Origin: Pseudomonas sp. R28(2017)
GTDB lineage: Bacteria; Pseudomonadota; Gammaproteobacteria; Pseudomonadales; Pseudomonadaceae
DNA: 64,000 bases
Reading direction: 5' to 3'
Assembly (NCBI RefSeq): GCF_002112505.1
Contig: NZ_NEHW01000015.1
Location: forward strand, 1 to 64,000
Within the stretch, counting starts at the first letter, position 1, and each line of letters begins with the position of its first letter. Under the pieces are notes generated by a model, which ran no database searches, had not been told where the DNA came from, and saw nothing but the letters and a program-made list of their open reading frames with translations. Below are positions 9,136-15,977 of the stretch, one piece after another. A program made the position numbers and the translations under genes.

Positions 9136-9453
9136 GTGAGCGACCTGAATTTTACTTTATGTAGCATCCCAATGCTTTTGAGTCGAAACAAAAGCGCGGA
9201 TTACCAGAGACAAATCATTGAGCGATATACAGTGCTAATGGGTTTTTTATGGTCTCGAGAACTTATAAGGCTCGACCCATTTGATGAGAGCGGTGGATTG
9301 AAGCTGGATTTGATTATTAAGAAATCCGATGCAACCAGTGCATGCTTAGAACTGTTTAAGAAAGCGATCCCGGCTTGGCACAATTTTGTTGACAAGGGCG
9401 GAGAAGTAGAGAATGTCAGCAGGCTTGAAATTGCCTTGACTAAAATCTACTGA
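9136..9453 (+). CDS. Putative immunity protein for the second (orphan) Rhs toxin
   Basis: A 105-residue AT-rich gene starting 11 bp after the stop of the orphan Rhs-toxin frame. The GTG at 9136 is preferred over the TTG at 9130 because GAGAGG (9124-9129) sits 6 bases ahead of the GTG but abuts the TTG. No membrane segment is visible. I do not recognise the family. The toxin-then-immunity order supports the role. Confidence 0.6.
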   Translation: MSDLNFTLCSIPMLLSRNKSADYQRQIIERYTVLMGFLWSRELIRLDPFDESGGLKLDLIIKKSDATSACLELFKKAIPAWHNFVDKGGEVENVSRLEIALTKIY

Positions 9454-9469
9454 CCGCTTCTGGGAGTAA

Positions 9470-9692
9470 TTGCCAGCCGACAAGCTCTCGCAGGTGCACA
9501 ACAACGGCATCAATACCTCGCTGCTGGTGGAGCGTGCCTATAACCCTATTCACCGCTGTTACTAGTAAGACCCGGTTGGAGAGCTAATGCACACCCTCGG
9601 CAAGTTGCGCTGCGAGATCCGCTACGAATACGAAGCCAACGGCCAATTACGCAGTCGCGACCCTGGCTCACTGATTCAACTGTGAAACATTC
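9470..9692 (+). pseudogene. Degenerate third fragment of the rhs core
   Basis: A ~223-bp segment matching 7808-8030 and 5159-5381. It carries tandem in-frame stops (TAG TAA at 9563-9568) and a one-base insertion near 9675, so it cannot encode Rhs. It ends exactly where an HNH-toxin tail begins, marking an old rhs-core/toxin junction. Confidence 0.85.
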
Positions 9693-9809
9693 CATAACGT
9701 GCTAACGAATCATCAGAAGGCTTTGACAAAAGGAATGCTGGCTGGCGATAAGCGCTGGATGGAGTGGCCAGTCATAGACTCGAAACTCTATCCAGGCCCC
9801 GGAGAATAA
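9693..9809 (+). pseudogene. Decayed HNH-nuclease toxin tail, copy 1
   Basis: In the frame starting at 9693 this encodes 38 residues beginning HNVLTNHQKALTKGML and containing RWMEWPVIDSKLYPG before TAA at 9807-9809. This is the usual ending of HNH/LHH-type polymorphic toxins (H..LTN.Q..LT.GM..G..R..EWP). The catalytic HNH part is missing. Only 2 bases separate it from the start of the SMI1/KNR4-like gene, preserving the original toxin-immunity order. Confidence 0.7.
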
Positions 9810-9811
9810 AA

Positions 9812-10279
9812 TTGAATATTGAGGCTGAAAAGATAATACTAAAATTGACCAGCTCACTCTGTCCCGCGGAGATGTTTGTGGGGAGGGCTGCCAGCAAGCA
9901 TGATATTGAACTGCTTGAGCTATCTGTAAGGCGAGAATTTTCTGCAATTCTCCCGGAGCAGTATATGGATTTTTTGTCCAGATTTGATGGCGTGGCATCA
10001 GGAGGGGTATTTATATGTTCAAGTCGGCCGCATAAATACCCTGACAGTAATGGCTTTAGTCATGACTTTTTAGAATTAAACCAAATTGCAAGGGAGGTAG
10101 AGTTTATGAGGAATTTTTTAGTGTTTGGGGAAAGCGATCAAGACGAGTATGTGCTGGACTTGCTGAGTGGAAGATACCAAGTGAGGGATAAGCAAGCTTT
10201 TGATAATATTTTTGAGGAGTTCGAATGTTTCGACGATATTTTAGGCTTTATGGTGAATCTAATCATGCAGCGCACTTGA
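9812..10279 (+). CDS. SMI1/KNR4 (YrhA)-like immunity protein, copy 1
   Basis: About 155 residues from the TTG at 9812, chosen because GGAG at 9801-9804 lies 7 bases upstream and the preceding toxin tail ends at 9809. The sequence has the SUKH/SMI1-KNR4 pattern: LPEQYMDFLSRFDG, then GGVFICSSRP, then FGESDQDEYVLDL and a conserved YQVRDKQAFDNIFEEF. SUKH proteins are common immunity proteins against nuclease toxins. It is clearly paralogous to the gene at 11068-11514. The cognate HNH toxin survives only as a tail, so this is an orphan that may still protect against siblings. Confidence 0.8.
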   Translation: MNIEAEKIILKLTSSLCPAEMFVGRAASKHDIELLELSVRREFSAILPEQYMDFLSRFDGVASGGVFICSSRPHKYPDSNGFSHDFLELNQIAREVEFMRNFLVFGESDQDEYVLDLLSGRYQVRDKQAFDNIFEEFECFDDILGFMVNLIMQRT

Positions 10280-10300
10280 GAGACTGATAACGTTAGCGCT

Positions 10301-10720
10301 GTGTACTATTACATTGAGCCAGAGGTGGCTGGAGGCCTGGGGAGCGGGACAGTTCTGGATGCCGCCGTACATCCACCTATTGTTTACTCTTTAGAGTATG
10401 AATTTGTTGACTGGCTTGGCGATCAGCTTCTTGAGTCTTTTCCGTGCTTTATTGTAACCGAGATCATCGCATCCGCAATAAAAGAGGCTGGTCTTTCGGG
10501 GTGTAGATTCGGTCCTGTCGATATTAAAAAGTCAGAAATTTTTGAGGAGTTAAATCCAGATGTGATGCTTCCGGAATTTGCTTGGTTGAAAGTGTACGGT
10601 GTAGCGGGCGTGTCTGATTTCGGTTTATCCCATGATCATCGCCTGGTTATTTCGGAGGAGGCTAATAGACTTCTCAAGAGGTTTGACTTAGAGAATGCGG
10701 AAATTTGGGAGTTTGGCTAG
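10301..10720 (+). CDS. Orphan immunity-like protein of unknown family
   Basis: A 139-residue AT-rich gene with a GTG start, 21 bp after the previous SMI1/KNR4-like gene. It opens YYYIEPEVAGGLG and is acidic, cytoplasmic and without membrane segments. No toxin or toxin remnant is visible between it and its upstream neighbour. Its position in an array of immunity genes is the only evidence for an immunity role. I do not recognise the family firmly. Confidence 0.5.
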   Translation: MYYYIEPEVAGGLGSGTVLDAAVHPPIVYSLEYEFVDWLGDQLLESFPCFIVTEIIASAIKEAGLSGCRFGPVDIKKSEIFEELNPDVMLPEFAWLKVYGVAGVSDFGLSHDHRLVISEEANRLLKRFDLENAEIWEFG

Positions 10721-10741
10721 AGGTGCATTGGCTTTTGTTGA

Positions 10742-11064
10742 GGCGTTTATGATTACAAGAGAAAACTGGTTAACGAACTGAAAAAAATTTCGACATTAAG
10801 GCAGTATGGCTTTTCTGTCCATAAACTCTCCAATATCTTGAGTGGAAAGCTTCCGAGTAGACAATGGCAGATTCACCACATAATGCCGCTAGATGACAGC
10901 GATACTAATGCACTCAACAATCTTACCCTTATAAAAATGCCACTTATCACACAGCCTTAACCAACGCTCAAGTCACTACGACTCGAAACATGAAACCCGG
11001 CGATATCAAAGCACTTGAGTGACCTATGATTGATGTAGATTTACATCCTCCAATGGGAATGTAG
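10742..11064 (+). pseudogene. Decayed HNH-nuclease toxin, copy 2 (frameshift plus nonsense)
   Basis: From 10742 one frame reads GVYDYKRKLVNELKK ... RQWQIHHIMPLDD ... NALNNLTLIK, the core of an HNH/LHH toxin nuclease, and stops at 10958-10960. Near 10935-10950 the homology moves to another frame (YHTALTNAQ, then RNMKPGDIKALE). That frame has TGA at 11020-11022 where the family has Trp of the EWP motif, and ends at TAG 11062-11064. Two lesions make it inactive. The SMI1/KNR4-like gene starts 3 bases later, as expected for its immunity partner. Confidence 0.8.
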
Positions 11065-11067
11065 ACC

Positions 11068-11514
11068 ATGCCTGACTTTAAACCAATGATTGATAAATTA
11101 TCTGCTATGTCGGCATTAATCTCAGGTGCGACAGAGGAAGAGCTGCTAGCATTTATTGAGCGTTGTCGGCAAGCGCTTGGCGTCACCCCACCCTCTGAGC
11201 ACATAGAATTTTTAGGCCTTTGCGATGGAGGCGCAGAAAATGGTGTTTTTCTATACTCGACTCGTCCCGCTCAATTTGCGGACTGCGCTGGCCTAACAAA
11301 TGACTTTATTGAGGTAAACCTCAACTGGCGCGACTTGGAATGGATGTCGGATTACCTAGTGCTCGGGGACAGCGAGATGGACGTGTTTGTATTTGAAATC
11401 TCATCAAACAAGTACCAGATCAGAGACCGCCAAGTCTTCGACAATATTTATGAGGAGTACTTATCATTTGATGGAATGTTGCGCTACGCCCTGGAATTGA
11501 TGCTGCAAGATTGA
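11068..11514 (+). CDS. SMI1/KNR4 (YrhA)-like immunity protein, copy 2
   Basis: A 148-residue SUKH-superfamily protein paralogous to the 9812-10279 gene. Shared landmarks are NGVFLYSTRP, LGDSEMDVFVFEI and YQIRDRQVFDNIYEEY. The ATG follows directly after the dead HNH toxin tail. It is intact although its toxin is broken, consistent with retention for protection against kin that still deploy the toxin. Confidence 0.82.
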   Translation: MPDFKPMIDKLSAMSALISGATEEELLAFIERCRQALGVTPPSEHIEFLGLCDGGAENGVFLYSTRPAQFADCAGLTNDFIEVNLNWRDLEWMSDYLVLGDSEMDVFVFEISSNKYQIRDRQVFDNIYEEYLSFDGMLRYALELMLQD

Positions 11515-11545
11515 TTGAACGCCCGGTCTTCTGCATCGGCATTCA

Positions 11546-11767
11546 CTAACGTTTCTTGTCATCAACCTCAGCCAAGCGCTCCCTGGTCTCGCGTGTCATC
11601 TCCTCCTGCTCCTTGATCGATGTCGGCGTAATCACCTTGTCCACCGCCTCGGTATCGGGGTCCGGTCGCTTAAGCACCGGGTCTGGCGCCCTCTCGCCTT
11701 GCTGCGCCTCTTCGGAGGAAATCGCTCGGGGGACTTTGTCGCCGGTCTTGCCGTCGCTGTGCTTCAT
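11546..11767 (-). CDS. Small hydrophilic protein of unknown function
   Basis: A 73-residue, highly charged, proline-containing protein starting MKHSDGKTGDKVPRA and ending in a predicted helix (EQEEMTRETRERLAE). The ATG at 11767 is preferred over upstream starts because GAGG lies about 8 bases upstream. No signal peptide. It lies convergent to the immunity gene. No function assigned. Confidence 0.55.
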   Translation of the reverse strand: MKHSDGKTGDKVPRAISSEEAQQGERAPDPVLKRPDPDTEAVDKVITPTSIKEQEEMTRETRERLAEVDDKKR

Positions 11768-11937
11768 GGGTTTTGCCTCATACCAGTGTTGTCTCTTCAG
11801 AAGAGCCCGGCAGCCCGCAAAAGTTTGATCCGTTCGCTCCAGCGCAACCACCCGGCAGCCGTCGGCGAATCGGATTGAACAGCCTGCGCAGCACCACGCC
11901 CTAAACAGGGGTAATCACTCTGATCAGGAGACAAGCC

Positions 11938-12087
11938 ATGATCGACCCCAACCACCCCGACCCGTATGTCGACGACGTGCCGCATAACCCGGGCGAGCCC
12001 ATCCCCAAGCCTCAACCCGAACCGGAACAGGAAGCACCGGACTGGCCTGAGGGGCAGGTCCCGCCGGAAGAACAGTCGGACGGCTGA
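11938..12087 (+). CDS. Small proline-rich acidic protein
   Basis: A 49-residue frame from ATG 11938 with CAGGAG 7 bases upstream. The protein is rich in proline and acidic residues (for example PIPKPQPEPEQEAPDWPEG), so probably disordered. It is shorter than common gene-calling cutoffs. Function unknown; support is the ribosome site and the coding-like composition. Confidence 0.5.
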   Translation: MIDPNHPDPYVDDVPHNPGEPIPKPQPEPEQEAPDWPEGQVPPEEQSDG

Positions 12088-12177
12088 TTACCTGAAGCTC
12101 CGTCCGTCGATCCCATGGCACGGTCGTGGGTGCAGCAGGCCGAACAGTGGGTAATCCACTGGAAAAGGACATTCATC

Positions 12178-12525
12178 ATGAAGACTTTGAAACCTCAATC
12201 ACTGCTGCTGGCCCTGTGCCTGGGCATCAGTGCCCCGCTGGCGATCGCTGCCACCGACCTCAATGACCAGCGTGCACCCGGCACGCAACCTCATGACAAT
12301 GGGCACATGAACGGCCAGGGCGGTGCGACGGGCTCCGGCACACCCGCCGATGGCATGGGCACAGGCAATGGCGGTACGGATGACAATGACACCGACAATA
12401 CCGGTGGCGATGGCACTACCAATGGCTCGGGCTCGGGCTCGGGTTCCGGCTCGGGTGGATCGAGTGGTGGCAGCACGGGTAGTGGCGCCGGTGGTACAGG
12501 TTCAGGCAGTGGCTCAGGGAGTTGA
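12178..12525 (+). CDS. Secreted Gly/Ser/Thr-rich low-complexity protein
   Basis: A 115-residue protein whose ATG (12178) is preceded by AAAAGGA. The first ~24 residues form a clear Sec signal peptide (MKTLKPQSLLLALCLG, ending near AIAA). The rest is glycine, serine, threonine and aspartate, finishing in GSGSGSGSG-type repeats. No fold or enzymatic motif is visible. It is probably periplasmic or surface-exposed and disordered. Confidence 0.6.
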   Translation: MKTLKPQSLLLALCLGISAPLAIAATDLNDQRAPGTQPHDNGHMNGQGGATGSGTPADGMGTGNGGTDDNDTDNTGGDGTTNGSGSGSGSGSGGSSGGSTGSGAGGTGSGSGSGS

Positions 12526-12537
12526 TTTACGATGCCT

Positions 12538-12578
12538 TTGCAGGAGCGGCCTTTCGCGACGCAAGGCCGCTCCTGCAA
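12538..12578. repeat. Perfect 16-bp inverted repeat (REP/terminator-like)
   Basis: Arms 12538-12553 and 12563-12578 (TTGCAGGAGCGGCCTT and its exact complement) enclose a 9-base loop. The sequence style (AGGAGCGGCC ... GGCCGCTCCT) is that of P. putida REP elements. It sits 12 bases after the secreted-protein stop, so it may also end transcription. Confidence 0.75.
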
Positions 12579-12639
12579 CAGCCCGCGCCGGTCTCCGTCC
12601 TACAGCAACCCGCGCAAGTCTCTCAGTGAAGGCATCGCA

Positions 12640-14115
12640 GTGACGACCCAAGCCTTGCAAATGCCGGGTGGCGGCTCAAACCAGGCGCGCGTCTACAGCA
12701 CCGACATCCCCGCCCGTCTCGACCGCCTGCCGTGGACGCGTTTTCACACCTTGCTGGTGCTGGCCCTGGGCATCACCTGGCTGCTCGACGGCCTGGAGGT
12801 CACCCTGGCAGGCTCGGTGGCGGGCGCGCTCAAGGACAGCCCTGCCCTGCGCATGAGCAACACCGACATCGGCCTGGCAGGCGCCAGCTACATCGCCGGT
12901 GCGGTGCTCGGCGCGCTGTTCTTCGGCTGGCTGACCGACCGCCTGGGGCGGCGCAGGCTGTTCTTCATCACCTTGTTCCTGTACATCGGCGCCACGGCGG
13001 CAACGGCATTCTCCTGGAGCCTGGGGAGCTTCCTGCTGCTGCGCTTTCTCACCGGCGCCGGCATCGGCGGCGAGTACACGGCGATCAACTCGACCATCCA
13101 GGAGTTCACCCCGGCGCGTTACCGTGGCTGGGTCGACCTGACCATCAACGGTACCTTCTGGATCGGCGCAGCACTCGGTGCGGCCGGCGCCGTGGTCCTG
13201 CTCGACCCGGCCGTTGCCGGGGGCGATCTGGGCTGGCGCCTGTGTTTCGGCATCGGTGCGGTGCTGGGCCTGCTGATCCTGCTGATGCGCCTGTGGATCC
13301 CCGAAAGCCCGCGCTGGCTGATGATCCACAACCAGCCGGAACATGCCGAGCGTATCGTCGCCGACATCGAACGCCATTACCGCCAGCGCGGGATCGCGCT
13401 TGCGCCGTTGCAGGCCCCTCCCCTGCGCCTGCGCGCACGCGACCACACGCCATTGCGCGAGGTGTTCCACAGCCTGTTCGTCGAGCACCGGCGCCGTGCA
13501 CTGGTAGGCCTGACCTTGCTCACCGCCCAGGCATTCTTCTACAACGCGATCTTCTTCACCTATGCGCTGGTGCTGACCGATTTCTACGGGGTGCCGGCGG
13601 CCAAGGTGGGCTGGTACATCCTGCCCTTCGCGCTGGGCAACTTCTGCGGCCCGCTGCTGCTGGGCAGGCTGTTCGACGTGGTGGGCCGGCGCATCATGAT
13701 CAGCGCCACCTACCTGATCTCGGGCGTGCTGCTGGCCATCAGCGGCTACCTGTTCCAGCAGGGGCTGATCGACGTGACCCAGCAGACCCTGGCCTGGATG
13801 GTGATTTTCTTCTTCGCCTCGGCGGCCGCCAGCTCCGCATACCTCACCGTGGCGGAAACCTTCCCGCTGGAGATCCGTGCGCTGGCCATTGCCGTGTTCT
13901 ATGCCTTCGGCACCGGCCTGGGTGGCCTGGTCGGGCCGACCCTGTTCGGTGCGCTGATCGAAACCGGCGAGCGCAGCAACGTGCTGTACGGCTACCTGCT
14001 CGGCGCGGCGCTGATGATCATCGCCGCCCTGGCCCAGGCGCGCTGGGGCGTGGCGGCCGAGCGGCAGTCGCTGGAACACGTGGCCAGGCCGCTGTCGCAG
14101 GTCGGCGAGCCGTGA
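12640..14115 (+). CDS. MFS transporter, metabolite:H+ symporter / sugar porter type
   Basis: A 491-residue inner-membrane transporter with about 12 helices. The GTG at 12640 is chosen because the upstream in-frame extension runs through the REP hairpin and GAAGG lies upstream of the GTG. Family marks include DRLGRRRLFF in loop 2-3, GEYTAINSTIQEF, PESPRWLM before the central loop, and DVVGRRIMI in the second half, as in sugar and organic-acid/aromatic MFS porters. The substrate cannot be read from the sequence and no catabolic genes are adjacent. Confidence 0.8.
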   Translation: MTTQALQMPGGGSNQARVYSTDIPARLDRLPWTRFHTLLVLALGITWLLDGLEVTLAGSVAGALKDSPALRMSNTDIGLAGASYIAGAVLGALFFGWLTDRLGRRRLFFITLFLYIGATAATAFSWSLGSFLLLRFLTGAGIGGEYTAINSTIQEFTPARYRGWVDLTINGTFWIGAALGAAGAVVLLDPAVAGGDLGWRLCFGIGAVLGLLILLMRLWIPESPRWLMIHNQPEHAERIVADIERHYRQRGIALAPLQAPPLRLRARDHTPLREVFHSLFVEHRRRALVGLTLLTAQAFFYNAIFFTYALVLTDFYGVPAAKVGWYILPFALGNFCGPLLLGRLFDVVGRRIMISATYLISGVLLAISGYLFQQGLIDVTQQTLAWMVIFFFASAAASSAYLTVAETFPLEIRALAIAVFYAFGTGLGGLVGPTLFGALIETGERSNVLYGYLLGAALMIIAALAQARWGVAAERQSLEHVARPLSQVGEP

Positions 14116-14197
14116 GTCAACCGCTCGTCCCCTCAATGGCACTCCTGGCGGCCTTGGGCCTTCAACCGTTCATGCACACCACGCAGGAGTGAATGCC

Positions 14198-14572
14198 ATG
14201 CCACGCGGCGACAAGGACAAATACACCGACAAGCAGAAGCGCAAAGCCGAGCACATCGAGGAGAGCTACGAGGACAAAGGCGTGTCCAAGGATGAAGCCG
14301 AAGCGCGCGCCTGGGCGACCGTCAACAAGCAGTCCGGCGGTGGCGAGAAGTCGGGCGGTTCGGGCAGCAAGACCTCGGCTGGCGAGAAAAAGACCGCCCG
14401 TTCGGACTCAGCCAGGCGTGCAGCAAAGTCACGCGAAGGGCATGCACGGGCATCGAGCACGTCGCTGGAAAGCCAGACCAAACAAAGCCTGCTCAAGGAA
14501 GCCCGCAGCAAGGACATCAAGGGCCGCTCGAGCATGACCAAGGCAGAACTGGTGCAAGCACTGCGCAAGTGA
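14198..14572 (+). CDS. Basic protein with C-terminal Rho-N/SAP-like motif
   Basis: A 124-residue, lysine-rich cytoplasmic protein. ATG 14198 is preferred over GTG 14189 because AGGAG (14185-14189) is 8 bases ahead. The N-terminal part is charged helix (KDKYTDKQKRKAEHIEESYE). The middle is low-complexity. The end (KQSLLKEARSKDIKGRSSMTKAELVQALRK) resembles the Rho N-terminal/SAP-like helix-loop-helix that binds nucleic acid. Related proteins are often labelled plasmid-stabilisation or ChaB-like. Function uncertain. Confidence 0.6.
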   Translation: MPRGDKDKYTDKQKRKAEHIEESYEDKGVSKDEAEARAWATVNKQSGGGEKSGGSGSKTSAGEKKTARSDSARRAAKSREGHARASSTSLESQTKQSLLKEARSKDIKGRSSMTKAELVQALRK

Positions 14573-14588
14573 GCCTGACCGCCCTGAC

Positions 14589-14619
14589 ACTGTTGCCGGG
14601 CAAACACCCCGGCAACAGT
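14589..14619 (+). terminator. Candidate transcription terminator hairpin
   Basis: A perfect 12-bp stem (14589-14600 with 14608-14619, ACTGTTGCCGGG) around a 7-base loop lies 17 bases after the upstream gene. There is no clear T-run, so termination may be inefficient or Rho-assisted. Confidence 0.55.
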
Positions 14620-14690
14620 TGACCGTGCATCCAGACAGGCAACATCCGCGCTGCTCGGCTGTAACCCCTTGATTTACTGGGCCACACAGG

Positions 14691-14707
14691 CTGGCACAAC
14701 AGCTGCA
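14691..14707 (+). promoter_or_regulatory. Sigma-54 (RpoN) promoter upstream of the sulfur operon
   Basis: CTGGCACAACAGCTGCA matches the -24/-12 consensus (TGGCAC ... TGCA), with GG at 14693-14694 and GC at 14705-14706 exactly 10 bases apart. It lies about 35 bp before the SfnB-like ATG. sfn sulfone-use genes in P. putida are known to be sigma-54-dependent via the activator SfnR, so the position fits the established regulation. Confidence 0.7.
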
Positions 14708-14741
14708 ATGTGAAGTCGTCCGACTACACATCGAGTTGTCC

Positions 14742-15965
14742 ATGCCTAGCGAAATCCTCTCTGCTGCCTACGAAATCCGCCGTCCTGCAGCCCATATCAT
14801 CCGCGACGATGCCGAAGCGATCAGCGTCGCCCACCAGGTCGCCGCCCTGCTGCGTGAGGGCGCCGCCGAGCGCGATCGACGCCGGGAAGTGCCGGCAGAC
14901 ATTGTCGACGCCTTCTCCAACAGTGGCCTGTGGGGCATCACCGTGCCACGGGCGCATGGCGGTGCGGAGGTCTCGTTCGCCACCCTGGCCCGGGTGATCG
15001 CCATCGTCTCCGCCGCCGACCCCTCGCTTGGGCAGATCCCGCAAAACCATTACTGCCTGCTCGAAGACATCCGCCTGCAAGGCACGCCCGAGCAGCAGCG
15101 CCACTTCTTCGCCCTGGTGCTGCAGGGCCATCGCTTTGCCAATGCCCTGTCGGAAACCGGCGGCAAGACCGTCCAGGACATCCGCACCCGCCTGGTGGCC
15201 GAGGGCGACGGCTATCGCATCGATGGGCGCAAGGGCTACTGCACCGGCTCCCTGTACGCCCACTGGATCGGGGTGCTGGCGCTGGATGATCAGGACCGTG
15301 CGCAGCTGGCCTTCGTCGAGCGCGGCGCGCCGGGCCTGGTGATCGTCGACGACTGGAGCAGCATGGGCCAGCGCACCACCTCCAGCGGCACGGTGCTGCT
15401 CGATGGCCTGCGGGTACCGGCGTTCAACCTCTTCCCCAGCTACCGCTCCTACGAGCGCCCGACCCTGGCAGGCCCCTTCGCCCAGCTGACCACCGCCGCC
15501 ATCGATGCCGGCATCGGCCGTGCGGCGCTGGACGACACCATTGCCTTCGTGCGCCAGCATGCCCGCCCCTGGATCGATGCCAAGGTGGAAAAGGCCAGCG
15601 AAGACCCACTGACCATCATCCAGGTCGGCTCACTGGAAATCCGCCAGGAAGCGGCCGAGGCGCTGCTCGAGCGCGCGGGCCTGGCGCTGGATGCGGCCAA
15701 GCCGGCACCGGACGAAGACAACGTGGCCTTGGCCTCGGTGGCCGTGGCCAAGGCCAAGGTGCTCACCACCGAGGTGGCCATCGAGGCCAGCAACCGCCTG
15801 TTCGAACTGGGCGGCACGCGCTCGTCACTGACCCAGCACAACTTCGACCGCCACTGGCGCAACGCCCGCGTGCACACCTTGCACGACCCGGTGCGCTGGA
15901 AATACCACCTGGTCGGCAACTGGGCCTTGAACGGCATCAAGCCTGCCCGCCATGACTGGAACTGA
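14742..15965 (+). CDS. sfnB: SfnB/DszC-like acyl-CoA-dehydrogenase-fold oxidoreductase
   Basis: A 407-residue flavin enzyme of the acyl-CoA dehydrogenase superfamily closest in style to SfnB/DszC. N-terminal helical domain (GLWGITVPRAHGG), middle beta domain (RFANALSETGGKT; GYCTGSLYAHW; WSSMGQRTTSSGTV) and C-terminal helical bundle (LFELGGTRSSL, HNFDRHWRNARVHTLHDPVRWKY) are visible. Such proteins act with reduced flavin on organosulfur compounds during sulfate limitation; the exact substrate is unknown. It leads an operon with a DszA-type monooxygenase and MetINQ-like transporter. ATG 14742 is preferred over TTG 14736, though neither has a strong ribosome site. Confidence 0.82.
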   Translation: MPSEILSAAYEIRRPAAHIIRDDAEAISVAHQVAALLREGAAERDRRREVPADIVDAFSNSGLWGITVPRAHGGAEVSFATLARVIAIVSAADPSLGQIPQNHYCLLEDIRLQGTPEQQRHFFALVLQGHRFANALSETGGKTVQDIRTRLVAEGDGYRIDGRKGYCTGSLYAHWIGVLALDDQDRAQLAFVERGAPGLVIVDDWSSMGQRTTSSGTVLLDGLRVPAFNLFPSYRSYERPTLAGPFAQLTTAAIDAGIGRAALDDTIAFVRQHARPWIDAKVEKASEDPLTIIQVGSLEIRQEAAEALLERAGLALDAAKPAPDEDNVALASVAVAKAKVLTTEVAIEASNRLFELGGTRSSLTQHNFDRHWRNARVHTLHDPVRWKYHLVGNWALNGIKPARHDWN

Positions 15966-15977
15966 GGCGGCCCGACC

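Noticed and set aside
7343..11060. Insertion sequence or prophage in the AT-rich part of the Rhs island
   Set aside because: No transposase, integrase or phage gene is visible; the repeats are rhs-core copies and toxin or immunity modules.
12430..12525. Tandem GGCTCGGGCTC-type repeats as CRISPR or microsatellite
   Set aside because: They code for the Gly/Ser tail of a secreted protein and have no spacers.
12676..14142. Minus-strand open frame of 488 codons opposite the MFS gene
   Set aside because: Low-complexity Gln/Ala/Arg composition, no domain, and the plus-strand MFS protein is clear.
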